64,000 nucleotides of DNA from Isoetes taiwanensis (taxonomy: Eukaryota > Streptophyta > Lycopodiopsida > Isoetales > Isoetaceae). The stretch spans positions 20,137,592-20,201,591 of the forward strand of contig JAJEKV010000021.1 in NCBI GenBank assembly GCA_021234155.1. The letters run 5' to 3'. Numbering within the stretch: the stretch's first letter is position 1; every line of letters starts with the position of its first letter. A program made the position numbers and the translations under genes. The notes under the pieces were generated by a model. The model had not been told where the DNA came from. It was given only the letters and a program-made list of their open reading frames with translations, and searched no databases. Below are positions 34,390 through 46,708 of the stretch, in pieces.

Positions 34390-35525
34390 GCATCTAAAGT
34401 CCTCGGAGGACATGATGAAACAGAATTTTTCATTGGAGGAGTTCCATTGCAGAAAGTATCTAAATATAAGTATTTGGGAATAGAAGTGACCAGCAACTAT
34501 AAGTGGACTCTAGCGACCAAGAAACGCATCCGAGGTTTTAAGAGCTTTTATAACATGTTCCACCTATGTACATCTAATAATTTTGAGCATTGGCGTTGAG
34601 AAAGCTTCTTTATGGAGTCGCGAGGTGAAACCGGTTGTGCTATATGGATGTCCTATTTGGGGGCCTGTCTGCCTATTAAAGATGGGATGCGATTGAAAAA
34701 AGTGCAAAAAGATTTTTATTGGAAGAATTTGGAGCTAAAATTCAAACCCCATCGTATGGTCTTGGCGGCGGTGTTTTTTGCCTCTTGAAGTGGATGCCTT
34801 ATGCTTGACAATAAAGCGTATGTTAATAGAGTCTTAGCAATGGACTCGGATCGCTTTCCACGCTTTGCATTGGAACAATCAAGAGAAAAGGGATGGTACT
34901 TTGATATCCCAAATGGGCAAAGTAGATGGTTTGGGACATGGTGTTTGGCGGATTCCATAAAATTGCATGAAGTATACGAGCAAGTGGAGAAAATTGTTTT
35001 GAAGAAAATGTGGCAAATTAACAACGATGGAGACACTAAGAAAAAATTCTACCTTGAAGAGATCAATGACATGCAAGATTATAAGGAACAAAGCTACCTT
35101 CTTCTGCATTAGCGGGAAGAACTGACCGACTATCTCTCAATTGAGGCTATCGTCACATACCCTTCACATAGAAACCGGTAGATGGCATAATACTCCAATT
35201 ATATAACAGAGATATTGCCCGGATGTTTGGAATTGGAGATAGAAACAGAAAAACATGCTTTCTTAGAATGTGCGTCATATGAACATTTAAGAGCAAAGCA
35301 TGATGTTTATGCTTCTACACTGAAGGAACTTTTGAATATGCCAGCTCACAAGTTGAGTTCCTACCTAAAACACATTTGGAAGGAAAGAAAGATATAATTA
35401 CGTTATTTGATATTATGTCGGACTTTGATGCATGTGCTGATCTAAGATGAGCGCTTACACGTACATATTTGCCAGAGAGGCCTGGGGGCCTAAATGGCTT
35501 GATAATACAATTAAATTAAATTAAC
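34390..35525 (+). mobile_element. LINE fragment, second family (RT C-terminal part)
   Basis: The plus strand encodes a broken LINE C-terminus: FFIGGVPLQKVSKYKYLGIE (the YLGI/V segment after RT), MLDNKAYVNRVLAMDSDRFP (34801-35112 open frame) and EIETEKHAFLECASYEHLRA (35215-35397), an H/C-containing tail typical of LINE polyproteins. The 3' end is marked by aattaaattaaattaac near 35510-35525, an AATTA microsatellite. Stops interrupt it repeatedly. It differs in sequence from family A and from the L1 copy at 47 kb. Confidence 0.65.
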
Positions 35526-36735
35526 ATGGCGTTGGCTGGCATAAGACAATGGCTAGGGTAGTCCACTCTATCCGCCCCTCCTGTGCACACTTTGCAGATA
35601 GGTTGAAACATGCTATGGGGTGATTGTAGCCTTCCGGAGACGCAATCTCATGGAATCACCCTATAAGACTACTCTGGGTTATATCTCCCTAGTCCCGGCT
35701 GAGGCGGTCGGGGAAGTGTCTCCTCACAAGACATAATGGATCCCACGGGTGTGCTAGAGAATCGTGCCTTCTTAGCGACCCCCACATCTGTACCCAACTT
35801 GAACCCCAAAATCCATGGACGCCCGAGCGGCGCTTGCCCGAGGGGGCGTCCATATAGGCGCGTTCCCGTGAACGGGGAGGTGTCGGACCCATACCCGGCC
35901 CCCACCCGGGGCCGGCTATAAGCCTAGCACCTTTGTAGGAGTCTTGTAGCGGCTAGGCAAGACCCACCTCCGTTCACCATTGGGCTTCGTTGTCTCTGTT
36001 GAATCACTTGATAGCCTCTGGCCAGTGGGCTCTTGTGCATAGGCCGCAATTATTGGGTATTAAGGGGTCTAGCTAGAAACGTCTCTAGTTCTAAACCCTT
36101 CCCTTAACCCCAATACACGGAGGAGGCGAGAAAGAAAGAATATAAACACCATTCAAGTATCCATCATCATCATAAATAACATATGAAAGAGAATATAACC
36201 ATCCCATCTATTCAAAGAAGTGTTAGCAGAAGTACAAGCTATCTAGAGACTAACCAGTCTCTTGGTCGGAGCCATTATCCTTTAAAGCCTCCATTCTTTG
36301 AGTTTATTGGCAAGCTTGGTAGGCTGCTCCTCCTCTCCTCTTCCCAATCGATTTTTGAAATGGGGTAGGACTCAATTTCTCCTCTCAAATTGGCAAGTCC
36401 CTTGGTAAATTTGATTTGGGCGGGTGGCTCCCACATTGGTTCCATTTAAGTAATCATAATCTAATTAGCATAATTAGGTTATTTATCTACTAATTTTATT
36501 AGCATAGCTAATAAAATCCCTTTTAATTGAACCCAGGTTACCCCCTATTGACCCTTAGGGGTCTCGTTAAATACTGGTGACGTGTCATAGTATGCATACG
36601 TATATCGTATAAATACCTAGAACGTCACATTCTCCCCCGCTTGGATTAATGATGTCCTCAGCATTAGGGTTACTAGATAATGAAATTATGGAAGATAAAT
36701 CTTGTGTTACTCAAAGATTATATATATGTGTCATA
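35526..36735. other. Noncoding, with a GC-rich hairpin cluster at 35690-35935
   Basis: Within 35690-35935 several perfect short stems occur: ggacgccc/gggcgtcc (about 35817-35851), ttcccgtgaacggggag, and ccggcccc-caccc-ggggccgg (about 35896-35917). The block is far richer in G/C than its flanks and has no recognisable protein. It may be the terminal part of an unidentified element. The rest holds nothing recognised. Confidence 0.4.
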
Positions 36736-39480
36736 GGAAGGAAGGAAGGAAGGTACTTTTATCGTCCACGAGACACCTGGCCTATGGGACCCACGGTCAG
36801 ATGAAAACGCAGCTACAGCTTGATTACCGCCTCGATTAAAACCTCCCTCACCAAGGGTTTCGAGGGAAAACCGCGGGCAGCAATCGACAAAATCATTCCC
36901 AACATATAAAATGCGTAAACACCCAAATATATACGATCATGCATCGCTTTTTGTGAGTGCCTAATCGGCGGCAGCCGTGAGGGGGCAAAGGTGACCTGTG
37001 TGTCCGGTACCTCCTCGAATGTACGACCCGGTGGCACGTCTTGACGGTGTGTTCATCGGCAAATGCAAGGGCAAGTCCGGGTCAGTATCAAGGGAGCCGT
37101 GTCGGCCCGGACCGACCAGCGGCGGGCAACTCGAAAGTGTAGAGACTCATCCCTCAATGGCACCCGCTTGACAGCGTTAATCGGAAGCCTTGTCATGGGG
37201 GCTCCCAATCCACCGCCTCGCCTCGGGATCGCGAGACGCGGTGGGCACCAGTCAATGGAGGCAATGAAGTCTCGCTTTTTCTCGTTTGGGAACAACGCGT
37301 AGAGTCTGTGCCCCCGTATGCAGTTGGTTGATGCTCCTTGTAATGGGCCATTTTGACTGCTCTAGCCAGCCGTGGGTCCCCGTGAGCTTGCCAAGGAAAC
37401 AAGCTGCCTAGGTACTCCTAGCGCTGTCCTTATCGGCCGTACATGCCCACTGCGACGCATCATTGGTTCCCCCGCGTTCCATCCGGCCGAACCACCGATC
37501 TCTACCCTCCAACAGGCCCTAAGCCGCTGCCCGGACCCATGGCCAGTGTAAGCCCAGTCGGGAGCCGAGGGGATCACCCATAAACCACTTTTCTGAAATA
37601 GACTTACGATGTCCCATCCAAGGGCTGCCCGCTGAAGCGGCAAGAATCCAGTTTCCTGCAGCAGAATCTGATAGGGGACTGAAGGTTTCACCCCAAGTGC
37701 CCGTGCCAAAAATGCCTTCTGCACCTGCTCCAAGTCATTCCAGGTCGCCAAAGACGGCCGGACCCAAACCCCGACCCCTCGCACGAAGGGCCGAGGCTAC
37801 GGCCGGTGCGGAACGGTGTGGCCGATGGCCCCAATCATAGAGCTACGCTTTCGGTGGCTGTTGATACGCATGGCATAAAGCGCTTCCAGCTAACCCATCA
37901 CATACGGATAGACGCCCAACCAGCGGGAGGGAATTCCACCCCTAGTACTTGTAGGTGGGCGGACGTCCTGTTGTCCCCGATATGTGTGAGTCACGGGAGG
38001 CATGGGGTGGCGTGAGGAGGATATGAGAACCACCCCCGGTCTTGGCGGATTTGACGCCAGCATGTGCGTAGCGACAAAATGTGTCTAGGGCATCCGGTGA
38101 GGCGCATAACCACGGGGTGTGACGCCACTAACATCGTCCGCATAGATGAGCCGGGCGGACACGGTGCAAAAGCGTATGCCATCCCCCATGCTTTCGAAGC
38201 GGGGCTCTAAACGATCAATGTAGAGGCCAAAAGTGTTGGCCCGAGGGGCAACCCTGCCCAGGACCACGATACTACTACCGGTGAATGCTTGGCCCATCGG
38301 GTACGCATCCCGCCAAAACAACTCTCATACAACCCAATGTATATGGCGTTCTGCACGCAGCGAGCCCCAGTTGATGCAGTCTAGCCTAGCCTGAATTTCA
38401 GATTAAAGCGTATCAAAGCAGCGAAGTCCACAAAGGCAATACAAGTCTGGAGTGATTAAATTTGTCTTCAATCGATTACTGCCGGTGTGAAGATATGGTC
38501 AATCGTGAGTGGCGGGGTCTAAAGCACGCCTGTGTGAGGGTTCGCACATCTGCCGCCTCTGGGTCAAGCTGGCGCTTTCGAGAATGCCGATAACGGTTTG
38601 GCAAATCTTGAACTTACCATGATCATCCCACTGGTCCCGGACATTGTGGGTCGCCTCGCCTTGTGAATGGGAACAACCCCGCCGTGGTCCATTGTCGGGG
38701 AGACCTTCACCGCAATGTTGAGCGGGGTAGTGAGGACCCGCACAAGCGGGCCGCCCCGCCCATTTGAGTAACTTCGCCCGCATACCATCGGGTGTTTGCC
38801 TTCCCATTAGCCCGGCCGTTGCGAGGCCTCCTCAACATCCTCGTCCACGCGAGAACCAATGGGGGCCATCACGTGGGGGTATGAAGTGCAGCGTCCACTG
38901 GCGGGTCATAGAATTTCTGCAAATCTTGTTCCCCACTAGGCGGGTGTGATGTCCCAGCCAGGGTTGGGCTGGCCTTGGCGCGACTCTGCGCCAAAAGGTT
39001 CGAGGATGAGTGTCCGGCGGGCGAACATCTCCCCACGATGCACGGCGGCAAGGTGCCGCGCCTTTGTGTCCTTCGGATGGGCGGCGGTGCGTGTGTGGTG
39101 GCCTGCAAGCGGTACACGGATCCGAATGTGGCGGAGCTGCCGCTTGCATTCTTTACACTCGCATCAAACCATGGATTTACGGGGAATGTTGCCGACCTCG
39201 ACCGGCGACGGGGGAGTCGCCAAAGCACATCCATTTGCATCCGTAATAGCGAAGTCGGTTGCATCTGGCTTTGCTCTAGTGTGGAGGTCCGCAAGTGCGG
39301 GAGGGCGTCCATGAGCATCTCGGCGTAGTCCTCTGCACTCTCATAATCTAGTCTCAACCGAGGGCGGGGCGGTGGCATAGTGGGGGTTTACGGGCGCTTG
39401 CCAAACCAGTCCAAATAAAGTGGGAGGTGATCAGGTCGACCTCCTCATCCCGGTATGCTGTGCCCACCCGGAAGCGACCC
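36736..39480 (-). mobile_element. LINE family A, longest copy (endonuclease end, RT, C-terminus)
   Basis: About 2.7 kb on the minus strand. In order: an endonuclease C-terminus (DHLPLYLDWFGKRP, near 39450-39400, the S/PDH.P motif of APE-type nucleases), a linker, RT (DGMRAKLLKWAGRP; VVPIHK; GLRQGCPLSPTLFGLYID-type segment read as TFGLYIDRLEPRFESMGD; LIYADDV near 38130, with the catalytic A-D-D), LGV.F, then KAFLARALGVKPSVPYQILL, QETGFLPLQRAALGWDIVSL and the C-terminal EKKRDFIASIDWCPPRL. The 3' UTR has the stem-loop (36836-36862). It ends with the tail (complement of GGGTCCCATAGGCC and CTCGTGGACGATAAAA) and (TTCC)n at 36736-36753. Many stops and frame changes are present. It is much more GC-rich than the surroundings, which suggests an origin in a different base-composition regime. 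Confidence 0.85.
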
Positions 39481-39970
39481 CGGTGAGATGCATATCTTAG
39501 CTAACCTCTGAGCACATAGTCCACCACACTAGACCCTCCCCGATTGTCCTTTGCATGTGCACTTGCGGAATCGAGCCCCTTTGAAAGGCCATTGCAAATT
39601 ATCAAGTCAAAAATGCCACATAGCAGGAGCAATAGGACTGGAGTCCTTTAACAAAACATAAGAAATTACGATGCTAATAACTTAAGAGTACGCTCATAAT
39701 ACAACAAAGTTTTAAATATAAGGGATGGCCCCCCAGACTGAGGCCTAGGATCTTCTGCAGTACGTCAGTACGCCATACTGGCCTGCAGAAGTAAAATACA
39801 TTAGTATTGACAAAATAATTTAAGTAGTGTAGTTGAAGGGACCACCCCCTTAATGTAAAAGAAATATGAATGCAAGAATTCTATCGTGCCTAAGGCTTGC
39901 ATGTCGTCTCGGCGTAAGGAATGGCCATGTTCCCATTATAGTCGTAGATGAATGCGTCCTTTCATGAATG
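39481..39970. other. Flank of the gypsy element; LTR not identified
   Basis: An imperfect palindrome, cttctgcagtacgtcagtac to ctggcctgcagaag (about 39752-39788), is visible. This is where a 3' LTR of the minus-strand gypsy element should lie, but I found no matching direct repeat beyond 44.7 kb. Confidence 0.35.
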
Positions 39971-39971
39971 C

Positions 39972-41330
39972 CTATATGCCCAGTTCCCCATCTAAGATAC
40001 ATGTAACCCCAACCCCTAAAATGATCTCTGACGGATCCCTCTCATATGATCCCTGCCGGATCCATAAGACAATGCTTAGGTTAGAGGCGATCGCATCTTG
40101 AATGGTTCGGCCCTGGCATTCTCGCATAAAGTCCGGGTAAGTCTTATTTAAATCCGCTTTAAGAACCCATGTCGCGTTTTCTGTGGGTAAGTGCTTCCAC
40201 TTAACCAAGTATTGCAAGATTTGAGTTCGGCGGGTTTGCTTATATGCGCGATCAAGGAGAGCTCCAGGCACAATCTCCAACTGATCCTCGGTCATCTGCA
40301 GAAGTGTTGGTGTGTCAAGAATCTCTTATGGATCAGGATTATGCTTCTTTAGAAGACTTACATGGAAAACTTTATGGATCTTCAAATGTACGGGTAGATT
40401 CAACCGGTAGCCTTGAGAACCTATCCTCTCGGTGATCTCAAAGGATCCTGCCCATCTAGGTGCAAGCTTCTTACAGTTGCCAATTTTAAGTTTGGCTTGC
40501 TTCACCTTAATCTTTAGCCATACAGAATCACCAACCTGGAATTCCCGTGGTGTGCGATGGCGGTCGGCAAGGCTCTTTTGCGAGCTCTCGCGGCCAACAA
40601 ATATGCTCGAACTTCTTCCACCAGTGCCTGCATATCTGTAAGCAATTGCTGAGATACTTCCACCTTGGAAACTGGATTATGCCACGTGTCTGGAGTGAGG
40701 CACTGATATCCATAATTGATCATGAAAGGAGACATCCTGGAGAAGTCCTGTCTAGTGCTGTTATATGCAAACTCCACCAAATGGATGTAATCCGCCCATT
40801 AGGATTGCTTGTTCCAGACATAGTTATATAGCATATCTTCAATTATGCGATTGGTACGCTCAGTTTGACCATCTATCTGCGGATGATAAGTTGTGCTCAT
40901 GGCAAGCTTAGTTTGAATAGTCCTAAAAAAATCCTTCCAGAATGCACTAACAAACTTAGGATCCCAGTCCGATATAATGGTACAGGGCATCCCATGAAGG
41001 CGGAATATCTCCTTTGTAAACAACAGGGCAGTATCCAATGCAGTGTCGGTGGTACGACATGGCAAAAAGTGTGCTATTTTAGAAAGCTTGTCGACCACCA
41101 CCATCAAGGCATCAAAGCCCCTTAAGGTGCGCGGAAGCCCCACGATAAAATCCATGGTAATAACTTCCCATTTTGCATTGGGGACATCTAGGGGTTGCAA
41201 TTCCCCTGGAATACGTAACTGCTCCGCCTTCGTTTGCTGACAAATTTGACATCGCTAAAAATATCTGGCAATGTGCTTCTTCATCCCTGGCCAGAAAAGC
41301 TGGAGCGGATCTTGAAATAGTCTTCATAAA
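39972..41330 (-). pseudogene. Gypsy integrase and C-terminal chromodomain
   Basis: A zinc-binding remnant (41230-41300) precedes MQPLDVPNAKWEVITMDFIV, with the first catalytic Asp. The second Asp lies in IISDWDPKFVSAFWKDF and the Glu in YHPQIDGQTERTNR, so the D-D-E triad can be read (40799-41200 open frame). The end part has MVEFAYNSTRQDFSRMSPFM and SVWLKIKVKQAKLKI-like GPY/F linker sequence. A chromodomain (40200-40290 downward: ILQYLVKWKHLPTENATW) is the hallmark that directs chromoviruses to heterochromatin. A stop at 40798 and further breaks interrupt the frame. Confidence 0.88.
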
Positions 41331-41794
41331 TCACGCATGTCCCGCTATAGGACTGTTATGTGTATCATGACGAATGAGCTTGTGAACTCCAGATCTCAGG
41401 GACACATAACTTATCCTTGTAATAAAGAAGATCATCCTCCTTTTTATAATGGCCGAAAGCCTCCCTCTCCTTATTTGTTCTGGTTTTCTTGGACAGACTT
41501 TGCCATATCTCCTAAAATTCTAGATCTATGGGAAGGGCCTGTTGTATCTGTTTACCAAACTCACTGGAGAGCGTGGATATGGCATTACAATGCATTCCAG
41601 TGACTAAGATGTCTGAAAAGCGCATCAGCAACAACATTATGCTTGCCCAACTTATAGACAACCTCAAAATCATACTCCTCGAGGAATTCCATCCATCGTT
41701 GTTGTCTCAAATTAAGGTGGGGTTGCGTGAAAATGTATTGGAGACTTTGGTGATCGGTATCCAACTGGAATCGTCTCCCAAGTAAATAGTGCCT

Positions 41795-42915
41795 TCAGAT
41801 GCACAAGGCACGCACGCCAGTAAGCAATTCTTGGTCATGCGTGGGGTATCGCTGCTCTGCATCATTCATCTTTCTAGAATCATACGCAATGACCCGACCT
41901 TCTTGCATTAATACACCACCGGTAGCTATCTTACTAGAATCCGTGGCAACCCACTTATCCTTCTGAGGCAAGGTGAGAACTGGAGCGATTGTCAATGCAT
42001 CCTTCAATGACTGGAATCCGGCTTGGACCTTTTCTTTCCAATGTGCCATCCAATCCCTAACCTTTTCATGCTTGGTTAGGTCCGTCAAGGGTGCGGCGAG
42101 CTTAGCAAAGTCTTTCACAACTTGCGGTAATATCCGACCAACCCTAGAAAGCTACGAACTTCAGACACATTGGTTGGAATTGGCCAATCCTTTACTGCCT
42201 CAATCTTGGCTGGATCTGCGGCTATCCCTTCTGCGGAGACTATGTCCCAGGTAATCAACCTTGGTGGTTGCAAACCGACACTTGGAGAACTTGGCATAAA
42301 GTTGGTGGCGTCACAGTTTTGGTAAGGCCAATCGAAGATGGCGCTCATGGTCCTCTAAGGTCTTACTGTGTATTAGGATATCATCAAAGAATATGATGAC
42401 AAAAACGTCAAGATACTCATGGAAGACATCGTTCATCAACATCATAAAGGTGGCTGGGAGCATTAGTTAGGCCAAATGGCATCCTTGTAAACTCATAATG
42501 CCCATAACGTGTCCGGAAGGCAGACTTATGAGTGTCATCCTCTTTAATTCGGATCTGGTGATATCTTAAACAAAGATCAATCTTCGTAAAATACTTAGCT
42601 CCATGTAACTGATCCATTAGATCGTCCGCACGCGGTAATGCATACCGATTCTTAATAGTGTGTTTATTCAGTTGGCGGTAATCAACCATCCTTCTTCTTC
42701 ACAAAGAGTATCGGGGCTCCAAAAGGTGACACACTTGGTCGAATGAAGCCCAATTTAAGGAGCTCTTGCAGCTGTTTCTTAAGCTTCGTTAACTCTGGGG
42801 TACTCATTCGGTAAGGAGCCTTACTGAGTAGGCTTGGTGCCTGGTTACAGGGTAATTTCACATTCCACGCCTCTAAAAGGTGGCAGTCGATGAATCTCAT
42901 CTGGAAAGAGGTCAT
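41795..42915 (-). pseudogene. Gypsy reverse transcriptase and RNase H
   Basis: Segments in order: [69 protein letters not shown], and a catalytic FFDD box in [14 protein letters not shown] (about 42400-42370), all as expected for gypsy RT. Connection: [18 protein letters not shown]. RNase H: KWVATDSSKIATGGVLMQEG, VIAYDSRKMNDAEQRYPTHD. Two or more frame changes separate these parts. The RT copies the genomic RNA and RNase H degrades it. Confidence 0.9.
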
Positions 42916-42999
42916 GGTATTCCCGCAGAACAGCTGCTATTGCTGGAGGAAGGCTATCAATAATTTTGTCTTGCTTAGACTTGGCTTTGACTGAAGCAA

Positions 43000-43570
43000 G
43001 TCATATCATGCAAAGAACCTGAGACTTTTTGATAGCTCTACCCAACTGGTGTAATGAGATACACTGCACAATGAGAATAACGGGTTTACCTGCTATGGTA
43101 ACGCAGGCTCCGTTGGCTGCATTGAAGGTAACCTCTCACTTTCACAGTCAATATTTGCCTTTGCAGCAACCAAAAATTCCTTTCCCACAATGAGGTCATA
43201 GCGACCAATATCCATGATCTCGGCCCCTAGAGCAACGGGTGCTTCTGGCAGCTGAATTTTCAAATTGATGTGACGGCCCTTCGTGTGGCAGGCGGTCCCC
43301 CACTAGCCAACGTGATTGGACGTGGCTTTGACTTTAAGGGAGTAAGCTGCAAAGCTTTTGCCATTTTAGAGGAGGCAAAATTGTGTGTACTACCCATATC
43401 CATGAGAATGATAAAGGGTTTACAGTCTACTTGGCCAACAGTGGATATGACAGAAGGCTGATTGTCTGCCTGTCCGGTTTCAATAGCGACATAAATGTGA
43501 GACTCACCTTGGATATAGTCTGGTGCCTTGTCATCCGCAACGCTGTCCTGTTCACAAGCTTCCCAATTCA
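43000..43570 (-). pseudogene. Gypsy protease region
   Basis: Contains FIILMDMGSTHNFASSKMAK near 43410-43350, the retropepsin position where plant gypsy elements usually have D-S/T-G-A/S-x-H-N-F. Here Met replaces Ser/Thr after the catalytic Asp, which would be expected to impair activity. The frame is open from 43260 to 43670. Confidence 0.8.
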
Positions 43571-44716
43571 CCTCGGCAAGAGCAGCTTGGGCGGCTTGGG
43601 TAACATACGGGCATTCTTGCATACAAGGTCCCGGATGGAAACATCGATAACAAGCTTTGTCCCTTGGCAACTGTTCACGAGCCTCCCTTGATATTGCTTG
43701 AAGAATATCTCGGACAGCTTCTGTGGTACTAGCTGACTTATCTGGGACGGTGAAGGAAACCTTCTTATCCTGCTTCTGATACCCAGTTGACGAGGGCGGA
43801 CCAGGACTAGGTGAACGTCCCCTGTATGGTGTATAACACCTATTCTAAGCAAATGTAGAGGGTCTTGGTGGCTGATACTTAGGGGTGTCCTCCTCAAGGC
43901 TAAGAGCCTTAGCCTCTGCTTCTGCTACTGTTTTGGGGTCAATTTCTCGAACCATCTTTTTCAAGGTAGGGGATAACCCCTCAATGTATCCCTCGACTGC
44001 TCTGCGCTCATTTATCCCTGGGACATACAAGCGCAGCCTCATGAACTCATCCGTATATGCTTGGACGGTCATGTTCTTCTGCTCCAAGCGGTAAAAAGTC
44101 TGAATCTGCTGGCAATGATGAGCTCTGTAAACATAATGAGATTTAAAGGCTTTGGCAAAAACCTTTTATCTGCACCTACCCCTTGTCAATCCATGGGAGC
44201 GGGCATATCCTTTCCACCAAATACGGGAAGATCCTGTAAGATTTGTGGTGGCCACCTTGCTGATATCCTTATGTGTCATGCGATAGGATTTCCCAAACTC
44301 ATGCATTTCGTCTAACCAAGATTCGGCATCCATTCCGAACTTGGTCTTGCCTGAGAACTGTGCTAACTTGCGGTTCTTCCAGATGCTAGTGATGGCAGAA
44401 TCCACATTTTTTGATAATCCTTTTTCCTGGCTTTGACATGGTCATCATCTGATTCAGATGAGTTTGCTGAGTCAGACGATTAAGACATGGCATCCGAAGA
44501 TGAATTGCTCCGTGCACGCTTTGAACGGGTAAATGTAACTGGAGCAGGTACTGGTATCGATGGTGGTGGATGCTGGTCTAGTATCACAGGAACCTCGGGC
44601 CCATCGTCCTGTGCTGCCTGTGGTGGATTGGTATGCAATACATATGCCTGGAGCTCAGTAAGTTGCCGCTTCATAAGGGTGAGGTCTTGTTCTGGAGTAA
44701 GACGATCAGGCTGCAA
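43568..44716 (-). pseudogene. Gypsy gag
   Basis: From about 44716: LTLMKRQLTELQAYVL, then SIWKNRKLAQFSGKTKFGMD, AESWLDEMHEFGK and GSSRIWWKGYARSHGLTRG (44166-44405). MTVQAYTDEFMRLRLYVPGI and EGYIEGLSPTLKKMVREIDP (43845-44087) follow, which are typical Retrotrans_gag segments. A degenerate zinc knuckle CYRCFHPGPCMQEC lies near 43655-43610. It lacks the canonical histidine spacing. Gag packages the element RNA. Confidence 0.85.
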
Positions 44717-45223
44717 TGGTGTCGCCCACGGAGGGGGACGTGCACCGTCTAAATATTAGGGAGGATTTACAAAAAAAAGGTTCAAACTAAGTTGCCACGT
44801 AGGAAACATTGAGGGCCAATGGGATGCGCCTTATATGAAGGTGATTAGATACACTAAAATTCTTTTGTCCACATGTCTAAATTATATTGGCGGGCATATG
44901 CCCGGGCAACAAGTTGTTGCCGGCAGAAGCTTGTCGTTTGTAGATTCGTCTCGACTCATTGTTTCTTGCCAATTCTGTTTCTTGGTTCTCACAATTCCAT
45001 TTCGTGGATCAAATTCCTAGCTTTCATCATCAACCAGTTTGCACATTTATCTCTATGCCAATCCATGATCTTTTTGTGCTAGACTTCCTTGGCTGAATAA
45101 GGAGGGTCTTCCTTGTTTCGAATTGTTTGAAGTCCGATTTGTGTTTCACTATTTTTTTTTTCCTGAAAATTTCAGAATGATTATGTGATTGTTTTTAACA
45201 AGTTTATATTTTCTCTTGCATAG

Positions 45224-45522
45224 ATTTTTAACGATGGCATGGGAAGAAGAGCTGGAATCAATTCGGGTCCTTATAGACGACGATGATATTTTATCTATTA
45301 GAGTAGGTTCTTTTGTGACATTAAGACCATCAACAAGAGGGCCACATCGTGTCAAGAAGGCCCACCAGAGTGATCTAAAGACTCATTGGAAAGCAAGGGT
45401 TCTGGCCTTTGAATTTGGTAGAAGCAATGTAGATGTGCGAATTCAACATATTTACAGTCCTACAGACATGGGAAATGAGATTATTTCCACAAGGAGAACT
45501 TTTCCAAAACTACAAGCAAATT
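45224..45522 (+). pseudogene. Isolated first coding exon, possibly BAH-domain related
   Basis: The exon is bounded by an acceptor (ttctcttgcatag) at 45223 and a strong donor (gtaagtga) at 45523. ATG at 45234 opens a frame to the donor: SIRVGSFVTLRPSTRGPHRV, THWKARVLAFEFGRSNVDV and RIQHIYSPTDMGNEI. The pattern K.RVL.....DVRIQHIYSPTD is similar to the strand containing V.VRWFYRPE.T in BAH chromatin-binding domains. No following exon could be read up to 46.5 kb. The fragment could be a captured or truncated gene, or the start of a gene with a very long intron. Family assignment is weak. Confidence 0.4.
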
Positions 45523-46529
45523 GTAAGTGACTTGAGATTTTGCTTCTTTCTGTCCTATAGCTATTTGTATACAGTAAACATTCTGCCATCGATCCATTGT
45601 TTACGTTGGCATAATACATCTTGAGAGTATACCTATTCTTGTTAGAGCCTTTAGTCTGTGGTATAATTCTTTGCACAAGATCATGCTAATATTCTATATG
45701 ATGGCACTAATTTTTGAGGTTTTGATTTTGAAGTTGTTTAAGGTCTTGCTGCAAAACCATCTAAAGCCAGAAATAGGGAGGATATGGAAGTTCACTCTTG
45801 ATTATTCCGGTTGACCACCATGCAATCACAAACAAGCTTCTGAAACTAAAATAGGATCCCAAATAGTTTCTGGGTCAGTTTTGGCTGGGAACTCCTTTCA
45901 AGATATTCCATGTATTATCTCTGCTTGACAAATCAGTCGATTCTGCCAATGTATACCTCTGCTTAAAAAAGGATGACATGTATAACTACAAAGGCATTAA
46001 CATGGTTATCCAAAATGCCCAATAATGGCTCAAGAGAATAGAAAAGAGAAAGAATATAAGAGAGGCCAGAGCCATTACTAGGCATTTTGCAATTTGCTTG
46101 CTGATGCACTTGACACGTACCATTTTGCTAACAGAGGTTGCTCGTGCTTGAATCCATCCACAAGGCACCCAAAAAGAAAACCTATATGGATTTTTACCCT
46201 AGTTATATGTGAAAAACTATCTAAAAAAAGCAATCCGTCTTTGTGGGTTGATATCATTAAAAACCTTGTGTGGTTTCCTTTTATGGTTTTTATGTGTTTT
46301 CTAACATGGTTAATAGTAACAATTAAAAGCTTATATGCATGGTTTGTGAATGTGATATAACATGGTGGTAATACGACATGGATTAGTATAGTGTTATGTT
46401 AACATTGTTCTTAGAGTGCTAAACTAACATGGCTAACTGATGTGGTAAATTTATATGGTCCTCAATGCATTTAGATGTCATAAGGCATGATTCTTTGATG
46501 GCTTGAAGCCTTGCATGTTTAGTAGATCA
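45523..46529. other. No recognisable feature
   Basis: AT-rich DNA. Would be intron if the preceding exon belongs to a longer gene. Confidence 0.35.
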
Positions 46530-46665
46530 AAACCATAATGGTTTTAGTATAAATTACTAGTGTTTCGTCTTCCAAAACATTTTTAAGTTAATCTATGAAA
46601 CCATAATGGTTTCAATATAAATCACTAGTGTTTAATCTTCCAAAACATTAAAACAATTTTATTTG
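46530..46665 (+). repeat. Two tandem 68-bp units
   Basis: aaaccataatggttttagta (46530) and aaaccataatggtttcaata (46598) begin consecutive units. Both continue ...actagtgttt, then ...cttccaaaacat. The unit lies directly beside the poly(A) end of the L1 element. Confidence 0.85.
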
Positions 46666-46708
46666 CTTGAGTGTAGTGGTTTCTTTGCCCAAACCCTTCA
46701 CTAGGTGT

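Larger units (their letters stand above)
39972..44716 (-). mobile_element. Ty3/gypsy retrotransposon, chromovirus-type, LTRs not found
   Basis: The minus-strand order gag, protease, RT, RNase H, integrase, chromodomain is that of plant chromoviruses. The coding region is split over several frames by indels. Neither flank shows a convincing long direct repeat, so the LTRs are missing, highly diverged, or the insertion is a fragment. Detailed domains are listed separately. Confidence 0.9.

Noticed and set aside
39590-45100. Search for LTRs around the gypsy element
   Set aside because: No long direct repeat was seen between the two flanks, so no LTR or target duplication is reported.
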